Assembly (NCBI GenBank): GCA_963973975.1 | Contig: CAXBCF010000021.1 | Span: forward strand, 1-51,941 | Length of the DNA stretch: 51,941 bases | Source: UBA1494_A sp963973975 | GTDB taxonomy: Bacteria > Bacteroidota > Bacteroidia > Flavobacteriales_E > Vicingaceae | Reading direction: 5' to 3' | Shown: positions 1 to 7,262 of the stretch, in pieces | How positions within the stretch are numbered: position 1 is the stretch's first letter | How the letters are laid out: the number at the start of each line of letters is the position of its first letter | Program-made: the position numbers and the translations under genes | Notes under the pieces: model-generated | The model's input: the letters and a program-made list of their open reading frames with translations, nothing else | The model's database searches: none | Told to the model about the DNA's origin: nothing

Positions 1-381
1 TACGATATTAGCGATTCGCTCGAACTTAAGGGATGCCTCAGGGCCCTCCAAAAGGCCCAGAGGCAATCCCGACTTAACGCAGGGACAATCCATCACTCTG
101 ACAGGGGTATTCAATATTGTAGTAACCAATATGTAAAAGAGCTTGAAAAAAAGAAGATGCTCATTAGTATGACTGAGGAGAATCACTGCTATGAAAATGC
201 AGTGGCAGAGAGAGTTAATGGGATATTAAAAGGTGAATTCTATCTTGATGAGTGCTTCACAAATGTAGAACACGCAAAGAGAGCTGTAAAAAATGCAATC
301 AAAATATATAACCAGAAAAGAATGCACTTATCTTTAAACTTTAAAACGCCCGATATGGTGCACAACTTTAACCTAAATTAA
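1..381 (+). CDS. IS3-family transposase OrfB, C-terminal part (5' end outside window)
   Basis: DDE integrase-type transposase of an IS3-like element, which cuts and joins element ends. Frame 1 is open from the first base to TAA at 379-381, giving 126 visible residues. The motif HHSDRGIQY carries the second catalytic Asp (visible residue 34). The ENAVAERVNG block carries the catalytic Glu (visible residue 70), 36 residues further on, as expected for a DD(35)E core. The ending with YNQKRMHLSLNFKTPDMV is the usual C-terminal motif (YN..RPH..L...TP) of this family. An internal ATG at 157 is not the true start because homology continues upstream of it. The N-terminal third and any OrfA frameshift partner are outside the window. 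Confidence 0.9.
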   Translation, partial: YDISDSLELKGCLRALQKAQRQSRLNAGTIHHSDRGIQYCSNQYVKELEKKKMLISMTEENHCYENAVAERVNGILKGEFYLDECFTNVEHAKRAVKNAIKIYNQKRMHLSLNFKTPDMVHNFNLN

Positions 382-416
382 ATCCTAAATCCGTAGCCGT
401 ATTTTAGGACGTGACA
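1..416 (+). mobile_element. IS3-family insertion sequence, 3' part only
   Basis: The window opens inside an insertion element. The transposase frame runs from base 1 to the stop at 381. About 35 bases later the sequence ccgtattttaggacgtgaca (397-416) ends in CA, as IS3-family right ends normally do, so I place the right terminus near 416. The left end lies outside the window, so the inverted repeat and the target duplication cannot be checked. The following DNA holds a toxin-antitoxin locus, fitting an accessory junction. The exact boundary is inferred. Confidence 0.65.
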
Positions 417-449
417 TAAAATAACTGAAATAAGAAAAGGTATTTTTCG

Positions 450-457
450 TAAATTTG
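450..457 (+). promoter_or_regulatory. Putative -7 box (TAnnTTTG) of the toxin-antitoxin locus
   Basis: TAAATTTG matches the Bacteroidota primary sigma -7 consensus TAnnTTTG exactly and ends 17 bases before the antitoxin ATG. No clear -33 TTG was seen. It lies 34 bases outside the inferred IS end, so the locus probably has its own promoter. Confidence 0.4.
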
Positions 458-474
458 ATTATAAAGATTATAAA

Positions 475-693
475 ATGGACATTCAAACTACAAAATTGGA
501 GTTGCTTAAAACTATTTTAGAAAACGAAAATTCTGAATTTATACAACGTGTCGCTGATTTCGTTAAAAAAGAGAAAACTGACTTTTGGAATGAATTAAGC
601 TTATCTGAACAAAAAGAAATAAAAAAAGGAATTGAAGATTTAGATAACGGAAAAAGAGTTTCTTATGAATCATTTATAAAGAAAATTTCATAA
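475..693 (+). CDS. Putative antitoxin of a RelE/ParE-type toxin-antitoxin pair
   Basis: A 72-residue acidic, helix-rich protein. It resembles the short addiction-module antitoxins of Bacteroidota, with the pattern LSLSEQKEIKKGIEDLDNGK followed by a short C-terminal arm ending SYESFIKKIS. In this family the N-terminal part is thought to dimerise and bind the operator, while the C-terminal arm wraps the toxin. The TAA stop overlaps an ATG of the next frame (TAATG at 691-695), and the better toxin ATG is at 697, the tight spacing expected of such a pair. The partner toxin is interrupted, so this gene may now be an orphan antitoxin. The family call comes from size, composition and context; the exact family is uncertain. 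Confidence 0.6.
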   Translation: MDIQTTKLELLKTILENENSEFIQRVADFVKKEKTDFWNELSLSEQKEIKKGIEDLDNGKRVSYESFIKKIS

Positions 694-696
694 TGA

Positions 697-1002
697 ATGA
701 AAGTGTTTTTATCTGAACTTGCCGAGTCAAAACTTTTTAAACTTTCAGAATATTTACTAGAAAATTGGAGTTTAAAAACTAGAGATAAATTCATTTAAAA
801 ACTGACTGAAAAAATTAAGCAAATATCTATTCAACCTGAAAGTTGCCCTAAATCATCGGAATTTGAAAATCTTTATAAATGTGTTGTGACTAAGCAAACA
901 TCTTTTTACTATAGAATTAAGTCGGATAAAGATGAAATCGAAATAATTACAATTTTTGATACAAGACAAAATCCTGACAAGTTAAAAAAGAACATTAATT
1001 AA
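697..1002 (+). pseudogene. ParE/RelE-family toxin broken by an in-frame stop
   Basis: Read in frame from ATG 697 the sequence gives a 101-codon protein with one internal TAA at codon 34 (796-798), then an open frame to TAA at 1000-1002. The N-terminal part (MKVFLSELAESKLFKLSEYL, then ENWS) looks like the first helices of a ParE/RelE toxin. After the stop, KCVVTKQTSFYYRI and ITIFDTRQNPDKLKK match the central strands and the C-terminal DTRQNP motif of RelE/ParE toxins of Bacteroidota. Only one lesion is visible and the frame is otherwise intact, so inactivation is probably recent. Restart after the stop would lack the N-terminal helices. I infer a non-functional ribosome- or gyrase-directed toxin. 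Confidence 0.7.
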
Positions 1003-1175
1003 AAAAACGAACCACTAACTGTCTCGTCTTGAAAAAGGTTTCTATCAAACTCTCAAAAAAATGTTATTTTTAGCCGAATCAAAAATTTATTGAAAATTGA
1101 AATTGGTTTTTTAGACGAACTGTTTAGAGTAAAAAAACAAAAGTTTGAAGTAGTAATTATTAAAGTAAGATTAGC

Positions 1176-1772
1176 TTGAAAAAAAAGGAAACTGAAAAGA
1201 AGTTAGTTGATATCTTTTGTCCAACAAGTCAAGCAGATTGGAGAAAATGGTTGGAGCAAAATCACCTAAAAGTAACTGCTGTTTGGTTGGTTTATTATAA
1301 GAAGAAATCAGGTATTACTACATTAAATTGGAGTGAAGCAGTGGATGAAGCTATCTGTTTTGGTTGGATAGATAGCACCGCAAAACCCATAGATGACAAA
1401 ACGTACAAACAACTATTTACCAAAAGAAATTCAAAAAGTGCTTGGTCAAAAATCAACAAAGACAAAGTTACACGACTTATAGAAGCAAAACTAATTGCAC
1501 CTGCAGGTATACAAGCTATTGAAATTGCAAAACAAAACGGATCATGGACAGCTTTGGATGAGGTGGAGGCACTGATCATTCCTGATGATTTGAAGTTTCA
1601 ATTTCAACAAAAACCTGAAGCTAAAAAGTATTTTTTGAGTTTGAGTAATTCCAATAAAAAATTCATTTTATACTGGGTTTCATCTGCAAAACGACCTGAA
1701 ACCAGATTAAAAAGAATCAATGAAATTATAGCGTTTACCGAAAAAGGGTTAAAGCCAAAAATATTGGGATAG
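1176..1772 (+). CDS. YdeI/OmdA-family protein
   Basis: A 198-residue soluble protein of the YdeI/OmpD-associated family. Conserved blocks are present: the SQADWRKWLEQNH start, AVWLVYYKKKSG (residues 35-46), WSEAVDEAICFGWIDS (52-67), FTKRNSKSAWSKINKDKV and a C-terminal basic segment SAKRPETRLKRINEII. The family has been linked to tolerance of antimicrobial peptides and bacteriocins in other bacteria, but the biochemical activity is not established. The only plausible start is TTG at 1176: an in-frame TAA lies at 1161-1163 and no ATG lies between. The gene stands alone, with 173 bases without a gene upstream and 121 downstream. Confidence 0.75.
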   Translation: MKKKETEKKLVDIFCPTSQADWRKWLEQNHLKVTAVWLVYYKKKSGITTLNWSEAVDEAICFGWIDSTAKPIDDKTYKQLFTKRNSKSAWSKINKDKVTRLIEAKLIAPAGIQAIEIAKQNGSWTALDEVEALIIPDDLKFQFQQKPEAKKYFLSLSNSNKKFILYWVSSAKRPETRLKRINEIIAFTEKGLKPKILG

Positions 1773-1893
1773 TTGAACAGACTTTGCCTTTGATGATGAT
1801 TTGCACAAAGTGTGTCTCTTCCTTAAATAGCTATACCTCATAACTTTCAAAAAAATACTATATTTAACCATTACTAACCAAAAACAAAGAAAC

Positions 1894-2271
1894 ATGAAAA
1901 ATGCAAAATTAAGTATAGGCATTGTGGCAGTTTTAGTACTAATGTCTTTTAAATCAACAGAAAAGGAAACTATTAAATCTGGCGCTTATGGTGTTTGCCA
2001 TTGTGGTGATGCAGCCACAAAGTCAAGCAAGGTAGAATTGCTCATTAATGATGACAATACTTTTCATTACTTCAATAATTCAGATCCAAGCAATAAAGTG
2101 GATGTGAAAGGCAAATGGGAGATGAAAGACAACACAATTAGGTTACATGATTATGATTCAGAAACAGCAATTCACAATAAATGGGCAATTGACAAAAATG
2201 AGAACTGCCTGAAATCGAGAAAAGGACTATACTTTATGAGGCTGTGTTATTTGAATGCTTGTAAAAAGTAA
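1894..2271 (+). CDS. Small exported protein of unknown function
   Basis: A 125-residue protein with an N-terminal hydrophobic segment (about residues 6-18), probably a signal peptide. It then has a CHC motif (GVCHCGD, about residues 34-40) and a region VELLINDDNTFHY...KGKWEMKDNTIRL. That alternation resembles the small beta-barrel repeats of NlpE-like or lipocalin-like lipoproteins, but it is a pattern resemblance only. Two further Cys near the end (RLCYLNACKK) could pair with the CHC. No lipobox is apparent. I do not recognise the family. It stands apart, 121 bases after the YdeI-like gene. Confidence 0.55.
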   Translation: MKNAKLSIGIVAVLVLMSFKSTEKETIKSGAYGVCHCGDAATKSSKVELLINDDNTFHYFNNSDPSNKVDVKGKWEMKDNTIRLHDYDSETAIHNKWAIDKNENCLKSRKGLYFMRLCYLNACKK

Positions 2272-2424
2272 AATTTAATTGCTATAGAGACAATTTAAGG
2301 TTTATGTGGTAATGCAATATTTTTTTTGAGCCAATATACAATTCCTAGTTTAAATCCGTTAAAATCGAAGGATTTCAAAAAACACATTAATGCCATTGAG
2401 CAACTACTTAAATAAATAGGAATT

Positions 2425-2619
2425 ATGAAAAAGGAGACCAGTCAAAAGCGGTATTATTTTAGAACATTTTCTATACTTATACTCTTTGTAGGAGTTGTTT
2501 TAATGGTGTATATGATTAGGGTAGAGGGTGAGCCAGGTCTTTTACCATTGCTCTTAGTTATAGCAGGGGTTGGGTTTTTGATAGTAAATCAACTAAAATT
2601 AAAAAAACTAAAACGTTAG
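2425..2619 (+). CDS. Small two-helix membrane protein
   Basis: A 64-residue protein with a basic N-terminus (MKKETSQKRYYFR), a first hydrophobic helix (about residues 14-29), a short acidic turn (RVEGEPG) and a second helix (about 34-54) ending in a Lys-rich tail (LKLKKLKR). This suggests an inner-membrane hairpin with both ends in the cytoplasm. The next membrane protein starts 3 bases after its stop, so the two are very probably cotranscribed. Function unknown. Confidence 0.55.
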   Translation: MKKETSQKRYYFRTFSILILFVGVVLMVYMIRVEGEPGLLPLLLVIAGVGFLIVNQLKLKKLKR

Positions 2620-2622
2620 ATT

Positions 2623-2907
2623 ATGAATAGTAAAAGATTAATGATCATACTTTCAATTGTTCTAGCATTGTTGTCTATTCCATTTGTAGCCATGCAGTTT
2701 ACTGATGAAGTTGTTTGGGATATAGTTGATTTCACAGTAATGGGGATTTTACTGTTAGGCACAGCTTTATTGTGTGAGTTAGTATTGAGAAAAATTAAAA
2801 CAAAAAGCCATAGAATTATTTTATGTGCACTAGTTTTATTTGGGTTCTTACTAGTTTGGGCTGAACTTGCTGTAGGTGTTTTTGAGACTCCATTCGCAGG
2901 ATCATAA
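2623..2907 (+). CDS. Small membrane protein, three helices
   Basis: A 94-residue protein with three hydrophobic segments at about residues 5-25, 35-54 and 64-86, separated by short charged loops (QFTDEVVWD and RKIKTKSHR). It follows the preceding small membrane protein by 3 bases and probably shares its transcript. The layout resembles short uncharacterised integral membrane proteins common in Bacteroidota. No catalytic or ligand-binding motif is visible. The 285 bases after it are AT-rich with no further gene. Confidence 0.55.
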   Translation: MNSKRLMIILSIVLALLSIPFVAMQFTDEVVWDIVDFTVMGILLLGTALLCELVLRKIKTKSHRIILCALVLFGFLLVWAELAVGVFETPFAGS

Positions 2908-3192
2908 AAATTATCATCTTACTAAACAAAGCAGTAGTGTTTATCATATTATTTTTTTACAAAAAAATAGATGAATAAGCAGAATTATCTGATAGTAAGT
3001 AATTTGTTTTCGATAAAGTAGCTGATTGCTTTTATTTAGCTTTAAAATAATTGGATACTATCGATTTGATAAATAAAAGGAAACTCAGTAATTCATCTAT
3101 TTCACTTTAGTCAACTTATTTTCTGCACATTTCAACCTAATTTAAAACTATCAACAAAACAATTTGTTAATTTGTAATTAAATCAAAGAAAG

Positions 3193-3735
3193 ATGAAAAA
3201 ACTATTCCTTACAATAGCTGCCATTTTTGGCCTTATAAACCTAAATGCACAAGAAATGAACTTACATAATTTTACTGTTACTGATATTGATGGAAATACG
3301 TTTGACTTAAGTCAGTTGAAAGGCAAGAAGGTGTTGGTAGTTAATACGGCTTCAGAATGTGGCTTAACTCCACAGTATGAAACTTTAGAAGAAGTTTACC
3401 AACAATTTGGAGCAGAGAATTTCACAATTATTGGATTTCCTGCAAATAATTTTGGATCTCAAGAACCAGGTTCAAACGAAACGATTAAAGCTTTTTGTAG
3501 TAAAAACTACGGAGTTAGTTTTCCGATGATGGCTAAAATTTCTGTTAAAGGAAAAGACCAGCATGAGTTGTATCAATGGCTGACACAAAAAGAGAAAAAT
3601 GGAGTAGAAGATGCCGAAGTTTCTTGGAATTTCCAGAAATTCATGATCGATGAAAATGGAAATTATGTTGGCATGGTTTCACCAAGAGAGAGCCCTGCTT
3701 CCGATGAAATCATCAATTGGATTCAAGGCAAATAA
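3193..3735 (+). CDS. Exported glutathione-peroxidase-family thiol peroxidase
   Basis: A 180-residue GPx-family peroxidase that reduces hydroperoxides using a reactive Cys. A signal peptide covers about residues 1-19 (cleavage near LNAQ), so it should act in the periplasm. The active-site block NTASECGLTPQY places the peroxidatic Cys at residue 56 (Cys, not selenocysteine). FGSQEPG supplies the conserved Gln at 90 and WNFQKF the Trp-Asn pair. Cys102 (KAFCSKNYGV) is a likely resolving Cys, as in thioredoxin-dependent GPx. The natural reductant cannot be read from the sequence. bshB1 starts 30 bases downstream on the same strand, so a shared thiol-redox transcript is plausible. Confidence 0.9.
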   Translation: MKKLFLTIAAIFGLINLNAQEMNLHNFTVTDIDGNTFDLSQLKGKKVLVVNTASECGLTPQYETLEEVYQQFGAENFTIIGFPANNFGSQEPGSNETIKAFCSKNYGVSFPMMAKISVKGKDQHELYQWLTQKEKNGVEDAEVSWNFQKFMIDENGNYVGMVSPRESPASDEIINWIQGK

Positions 3736-3765
3736 TCCGCGCCAATACATACCAAAACCAAACCA

Positions 3766-4482
3766 ATGAAATTAGATATATTAGCCATCGGAGTTCATCC
3801 GGATGATGTGGAGTTGTCTTGCGCAGGAACCATTTTAAAAGAAATTGCGGCTGGGAAAAAAGTTGGAATCTTAGATTTAACCAGAGGGGAATTGGGTACA
3901 AGAGGGTCTGCTGAATTGCGTTTAAAGGAAGCAACAGACTCATCAAAAATATTAGGCTTGGCTTGTAGAGAAAACTTGGGCTTAAAAGATGGTTTTTTTG
4001 TTAATGATGAAAGCAGCCAAAAAGCCATTGCTGAGATATTGCGAAAATACCAACCTGAGGTTGTGCTGGCAAATGCTATCGAAGATCGACATCCTGATCA
4101 TGGACGTGCAGCCAAACTAATTAGCGATGCATGTTTTTACAGTGGTTTGAGAAGAATTGAAACGCATTTAAATGGAGCGCTTCAAGCTCCTTGGCGACCA
4201 AAAGCTATTTACCATTACATTCAAGATCGTTTTCTTATTCCAGATTTAGTTGTTGACGTTACGCCCTTCGTAGAAAAGAAAATGCAGAGCATACAGGCGT
4301 ACTCATCACAATTTTACAATCCCAATTCAAAAGAACCTGAGTCGCCGTTAACGGCAAAAATCTTTTTGGATTTTATCAAAGGTCGAATGACAGACATGGG
4401 CCGCTACATTCAAGTAGATTATGCCGAAGGATTTACTGTGAACAGACCAGTCGGAATACACTCTTTTGATGACTTGATTTAA
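3766..4482 (+). CDS. bshB1: Bacillithiol biosynthesis deacetylase BshB1
   Basis: LmbE/PIG-L-family zinc deacetylase of 238 residues. BshB1 removes the acetyl group from N-acetylglucosaminyl-malate to give GlcN-Mal, the second step of bacillithiol synthesis. The HPDD motif (residues 11-14) supplies zinc-binding His11 and Asp14 and the catalytic Asp13. DRHPDHG (107-113) supplies the third ligand, His112. Length and the C-terminal segment (GRMTDMGRYIQVDYAEGF) fit the BshB1 subgroup better than MshB or BshB2. It lies 30 bases behind a thiol peroxidase. BshA and BshC are not in this window. Confidence 0.92.
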   Translation: MKLDILAIGVHPDDVELSCAGTILKEIAAGKKVGILDLTRGELGTRGSAELRLKEATDSSKILGLACRENLGLKDGFFVNDESSQKAIAEILRKYQPEVVLANAIEDRHPDHGRAAKLISDACFYSGLRRIETHLNGALQAPWRPKAIYHYIQDRFLIPDLVVDVTPFVEKKMQSIQAYSSQFYNPNSKEPESPLTAKIFLDFIKGRMTDMGRYIQVDYAEGFTVNRPVGIHSFDDLI

Positions 4483-4511
4483 AAATCAATTAAGCAAATA
4501 ATTTTCGAGCT

Positions 4512-4595
4512 AAGAGTGCTTACTAATGAACTTATTGGAGGCATTTTCTACTTTTAAACTGATTTTTTGGGCTGAGATTAAATTAGTAAGCTCTT
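4512..4595. repeat. Long-spaced inverted repeat in the bshB1-htpG gap
   Basis: AAGAGTGCTTACTAAT (4512-4527) is matched by the near-complement ATTAGTAAGCTCTT (4582-4595), with a single unpaired T in the first arm and about 54 bases between. It would form an imperfect stem of about 14 pairs. It may be the 3' end of the bshB1 transcript or a decayed mobile element; no T-run follows directly. Confidence 0.4.
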
Positions 4596-4601
4596 GATTT
4601 A

Positions 4602-4645
4602 TAATTGGTAATTATCAGATTGGTAATTAGTAATTTGTAATTATT
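4602..4645. repeat. AT-rich TTGGTAATTA / AATTAGTAATT repeat, copy 1
   Basis: A 44-base tract built from TTGGTAATTA and AATTAGTAATTTG units. A related tract in the opposite orientation lies at 8545-8580 (see that entry). Both are intergenic. This suggests a short dispersed repeat, though in AT-rich DNA chance similarity is possible. Confidence 0.35.
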
Positions 4646-4671
4646 CCGCCATTTTGTCATTTACATTGCTA

Positions 4672-4687
4672 TGGCACATCCTTTGAA
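4672..4687 (+). promoter_or_regulatory. Sigma-54-like promoter upstream of htpG
   Basis: TGGCACATCCTTTGAA matches the -24/-12 sigma-54 pattern TGGCACg-N4-TTGCw with correct spacing and one departure in the -12 element (TTGA for TTGC). It lies 42 bases before the htpG ATG. Just upstream, GCCATTTTGTCA (4648-4659) could be an activator site. No good TAnnTTTG box is present. Functional use is inferred. Confidence 0.45.
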
Positions 4688-4729
4688 AATAGGGAAATCC
4701 TCAATAGTAATTTTAAAATTAAAAGAAAT

Positions 4730-6625
4730 ATGGCAAAAGGACAGATAAACGTACAAACGGAGAACATCTTTCCGATTATCAAGCAATTTTTATATTCAGA
4801 TCAAGAGATTTTCTTAAGAGAATTGGTTTCAAATGCAGTAGATGCTACACAGAAACTCAAAACCATGGGCAACCTTGGAGAGTTGGAAAATGAAGTAGGC
4901 GACACCACTATCGAAATAAAAATTGATGAAAAGAAAAAGACTTTAACTTTTATAGACAAAGGCATCGGAATGACTTCCGAAGAAGTGGATAAATACATCA
5001 ATCAAATTGCTTTCTCTAGTGCAGAGGAATTTGTAGAAAAATACAAAGACAAAGCGAGCATAATTGGACATTTTGGCTTGGGTTTCTATTCTGCATTTAT
5101 GGTTGCCGATAAAGTTGAAATTTTAACTAAATCCTACCAAAAAGATAGTAAGGCAGTTAAGTGGGAATGCGACGGAAGTCCAAACTATACATTGGAAGAA
5201 AGCACTGATAAAAAAGAACGTGGTACAGAAATTACTTTGCACATCTCAAAAGATGCCAAAGAATTTTTAGAAAAAAACCGCATTCAGACGCTTCTTGACA
5301 AGTATTGTAAGTTTATGCCGATTCCAATAAAATTTGGAACGAAAGAAGAAACTATCCAAGAGAAAACAGGAAAGAAGGACAAAGATGGTAAGGAAGAAAC
5401 CAAAGAGAAGAAAATTACCAAAGATCACATCATCAACAATCCTGAGCCGGCATGGACAAAAGCTCCTGTCGATTTAAAAGACGAAGACTACAAGGCTTTT
5501 TATAGAGAATTGTATCCAATGAATTTTCAGGAGTCTCTGTTTCACATTCACTTAAATGTTGACTATCCTTTTAACCTTACCGGAATTTTATATTTCCCTA
5601 AATTGAAAAACAATTTAGAAGTTCAAAAAGATAAAATTCAACTTTACAGCAATCAAGTTTTTGTCACCGATTCTGTTGAAGGCATTGTTCCTGACTTTTT
5701 AACTTTGCTGCATGGAGTAATTGACTCTCCAGACATTCCGTTGAATGTTTCTCGCTCTTATTTGCAAAGCGACAGCAATGTAAAGAAAATATCAAATTAC
5801 ATCAGTAAAAAAGTGGCTGATAAATTAGCGGATCTCTTTAAAAATGATCGTGAGGGCTTTGAAAAGAAATGGGACGATATTAAAATTTTCATTGAATATG
5901 GATTGCTTTCCGATGAAAAGTTCGCTGAAAAAGCGAAAAAATTCGCTTTGTATAAAACAACTGATGGGAAGTACTTTACTTTCGATGAGTACAAAAAGGA
6001 AATTGAAAAAGCACAAACGGATAAAGATAAAAAGACAGTATTTTTATACACCACTAATCTCGAGCAACAATACAGCTACATTGCTGCTGCCAAAGATAAA
6101 GGCTATAGCGTTTTAGTGATGGACACTCCATTAACAGCTCATTTAGTCGGAAAATTGGAGCAATCAGAAAGTGACATTAGTTTTACTCGGGTAGATGGCG
6201 ATACGGTTGATCAATTGATTAAAAAGGACGAAGAAATTCCTTCTAAATTAACAGAAGACGATGAAAAGGTGCTTAAACCTGTGATTGAAGAAGTGTTGCC
6301 TAAAGAAAGTTTTTCAGTCAATTTTGTCAGCTTGAGCGAGCAAGATCAACCGATGACAATCACTCAAGCAGAGTTTATGCGAAGAATGAAAGATATGAGT
6401 GCAGTTGGCGGTGGCGGAATGATGGGAATGGGAAACATGCCCGACATGTACGACTTAAAAGTGAATGCTAACCACCCTTTGATTTCGAAAATTTTGAATG
6501 AAAAAGACGCCATAAAACAAAAGGAAATGGCCAAGCAAGCTGCAGATTTAGCATTGCTCTCTCAAAATTTGCTAAAAGGCGAAGACTTGAGTAAGTTTAT
6601 CAAACGATCTGTAGAATTAATTTAA
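4730..6625 (+). CDS. htpG: Chaperone protein HtpG (bacterial Hsp90)
   Basis: ATP-dependent chaperone of 631 residues, full length for the family. The N-terminal GHKL ATPase domain shows FLRELVSNAVDA (catalytic Glu and the Mg-binding Asn), DKGIGM and IGHFGLGFYSAF (ATP lid glycines). A Lys/Glu-rich linker follows (about 217-240, GKKDKDGKEETKEKK). The middle domain holds the NVSRSYLQ catalytic-loop Arg. The C-terminal dimerisation domain contains an unusual Gly/Met-rich stretch (VGGGGMMGMGNMPDM, near 560-575). It acts as a cytosolic homodimer in stress protein folding. It appears monocistronic: a strong hairpin follows at 6633-6657. A sigma-54-like promoter precedes it. Confidence 0.97.
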   Translation: MAKGQINVQTENIFPIIKQFLYSDQEIFLRELVSNAVDATQKLKTMGNLGELENEVGDTTIEIKIDEKKKTLTFIDKGIGMTSEEVDKYINQIAFSSAEEFVEKYKDKASIIGHFGLGFYSAFMVADKVEILTKSYQKDSKAVKWECDGSPNYTLEESTDKKERGTEITLHISKDAKEFLEKNRIQTLLDKYCKFMPIPIKFGTKEETIQEKTGKKDKDGKEETKEKKITKDHIINNPEPAWTKAPVDLKDEDYKAFYRELYPMNFQESLFHIHLNVDYPFNLTGILYFPKLKNNLEVQKDKIQLYSNQVFVTDSVEGIVPDFLTLLHGVIDSPDIPLNVSRSYLQSDSNVKKISNYISKKVADKLADLFKNDREGFEKKWDDIKIFIEYGLLSDEKFAEKAKKFALYKTTDGKYFTFDEYKKEIEKAQTDKDKKTVFLYTTNLEQQYSYIAAAKDKGYSVLVMDTPLTAHLVGKLEQSESDISFTRVDGDTVDQLIKKDEEIPSKLTEDDEKVLKPVIEEVLPKESFSVNFVSLSEQDQPMTITQAEFMRRMKDMSAVGGGGMMGMGNMPDMYDLKVNANHPLISKILNEKDAIKQKEMAKQAADLALLSQNLLKGEDLSKFIKRSVELI

Positions 6626-6632
6626 ATCAATT

Positions 6633-6657
6633 ATGGAGCGAGCAGAGCTCGCTCCAT
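6633..6657 (+). terminator. Strong GC-rich hairpin between htpG and lemA
   Basis: ATGGAGCGAGC (6633-6643) pairs perfectly with GCTCGCTCCAT (6647-6657) around the three-base loop AGA. Eleven base pairs, mostly GC, in an otherwise AT-rich gap. No T-run follows (ctaataac), so it is not a textbook intrinsic terminator. It could protect the htpG 3' end or end transcription together with Rho. Confidence 0.5.
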
Positions 6658-6672
6658 CTAATAACTAAAACT

Positions 6673-7251
6673 ATGAAAACATTCAGAAATTTAATCTTAG
6701 TAGCTTTTGCTATCATCACTTTATCTTCTTGTGGTTATAATTCAATGGTCTCCAAAAGTGAAGCTGTTGAAGGACAATGGGCACAAGTTGAAAATGTTTA
6801 CCAACGTAGAGCTGATTTAATTCCCAATCTGGTGAACACAGTGAAAGGCTATGCCGATTTTGAAAAATCAACCTTGACTGAGGTAATTGAAGCCCGTTCT
6901 AAAGCTACATCCATTAATATTAATGCTGATGAGTTGACTCCAGAAAATATTCAAAAATTTCAAGAAGCTCAGAGTCAATTGAGTGGAGCACTTTCAAGAT
7001 TATTAGTTACTGTGGAGCGTTATCCTGATTTAAAAGCCAATCAAAACTTTTTGGAATTACAAGCTCAGTTGGAGGGAACAGAAAACCGCATTACTGTAGA
7101 GAGAATGAAGTTTAATGAAGCGACAAAAGATTACAATACTTACATTAAACAATTCCCAAGAGTGCTTTACGCTTCATGGTTTGATTTTGAAAAGAAAGGA
7201 TATTTTGAAGCAGATGCAGGGGCAGAAAAAGTGCCTGAAGTACAATTTTAA
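6673..7251 (+). CDS. lemA: LemA-family lipoprotein
   Basis: A 192-residue LemA protein. The N-terminus has a hydrophobic stretch ending in a lipobox (LSSC, Cys at about residue 20), so it is probably a lipoprotein. The LemA signature follows: YNSMVSKSEAVEGQWAQVEN and YQRRADLIPNLVNTVKGYA, then a long helical bundle with ENRITVERMKFNEATKDYN near the end. LemA proteins are helical envelope proteins of poorly known function, repeatedly found beside TPM-domain proteins. That arrangement is present here: the next gene starts 11 bases downstream and a third 3 bases after that, forming a three-gene operon. Confidence 0.9.
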   Translation: MKTFRNLILVAFAIITLSSCGYNSMVSKSEAVEGQWAQVENVYQRRADLIPNLVNTVKGYADFEKSTLTEVIEARSKATSININADELTPENIQKFQEAQSQLSGALSRLLVTVERYPDLKANQNFLELQAQLEGTENRITVERMKFNEATKDYNTYIKQFPRVLYASWFDFEKKGYFEADAGAEKVPEVQF

Positions 7252-7262
7252 AAAGCTAAAAC

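Noticed and set aside
1295..1579. Open minus-strand frame of 94 codons inside the YdeI-like gene
   Set aside because: It is a mirror of the coding strand, with no family resemblance, and the plus-strand protein is well supported.
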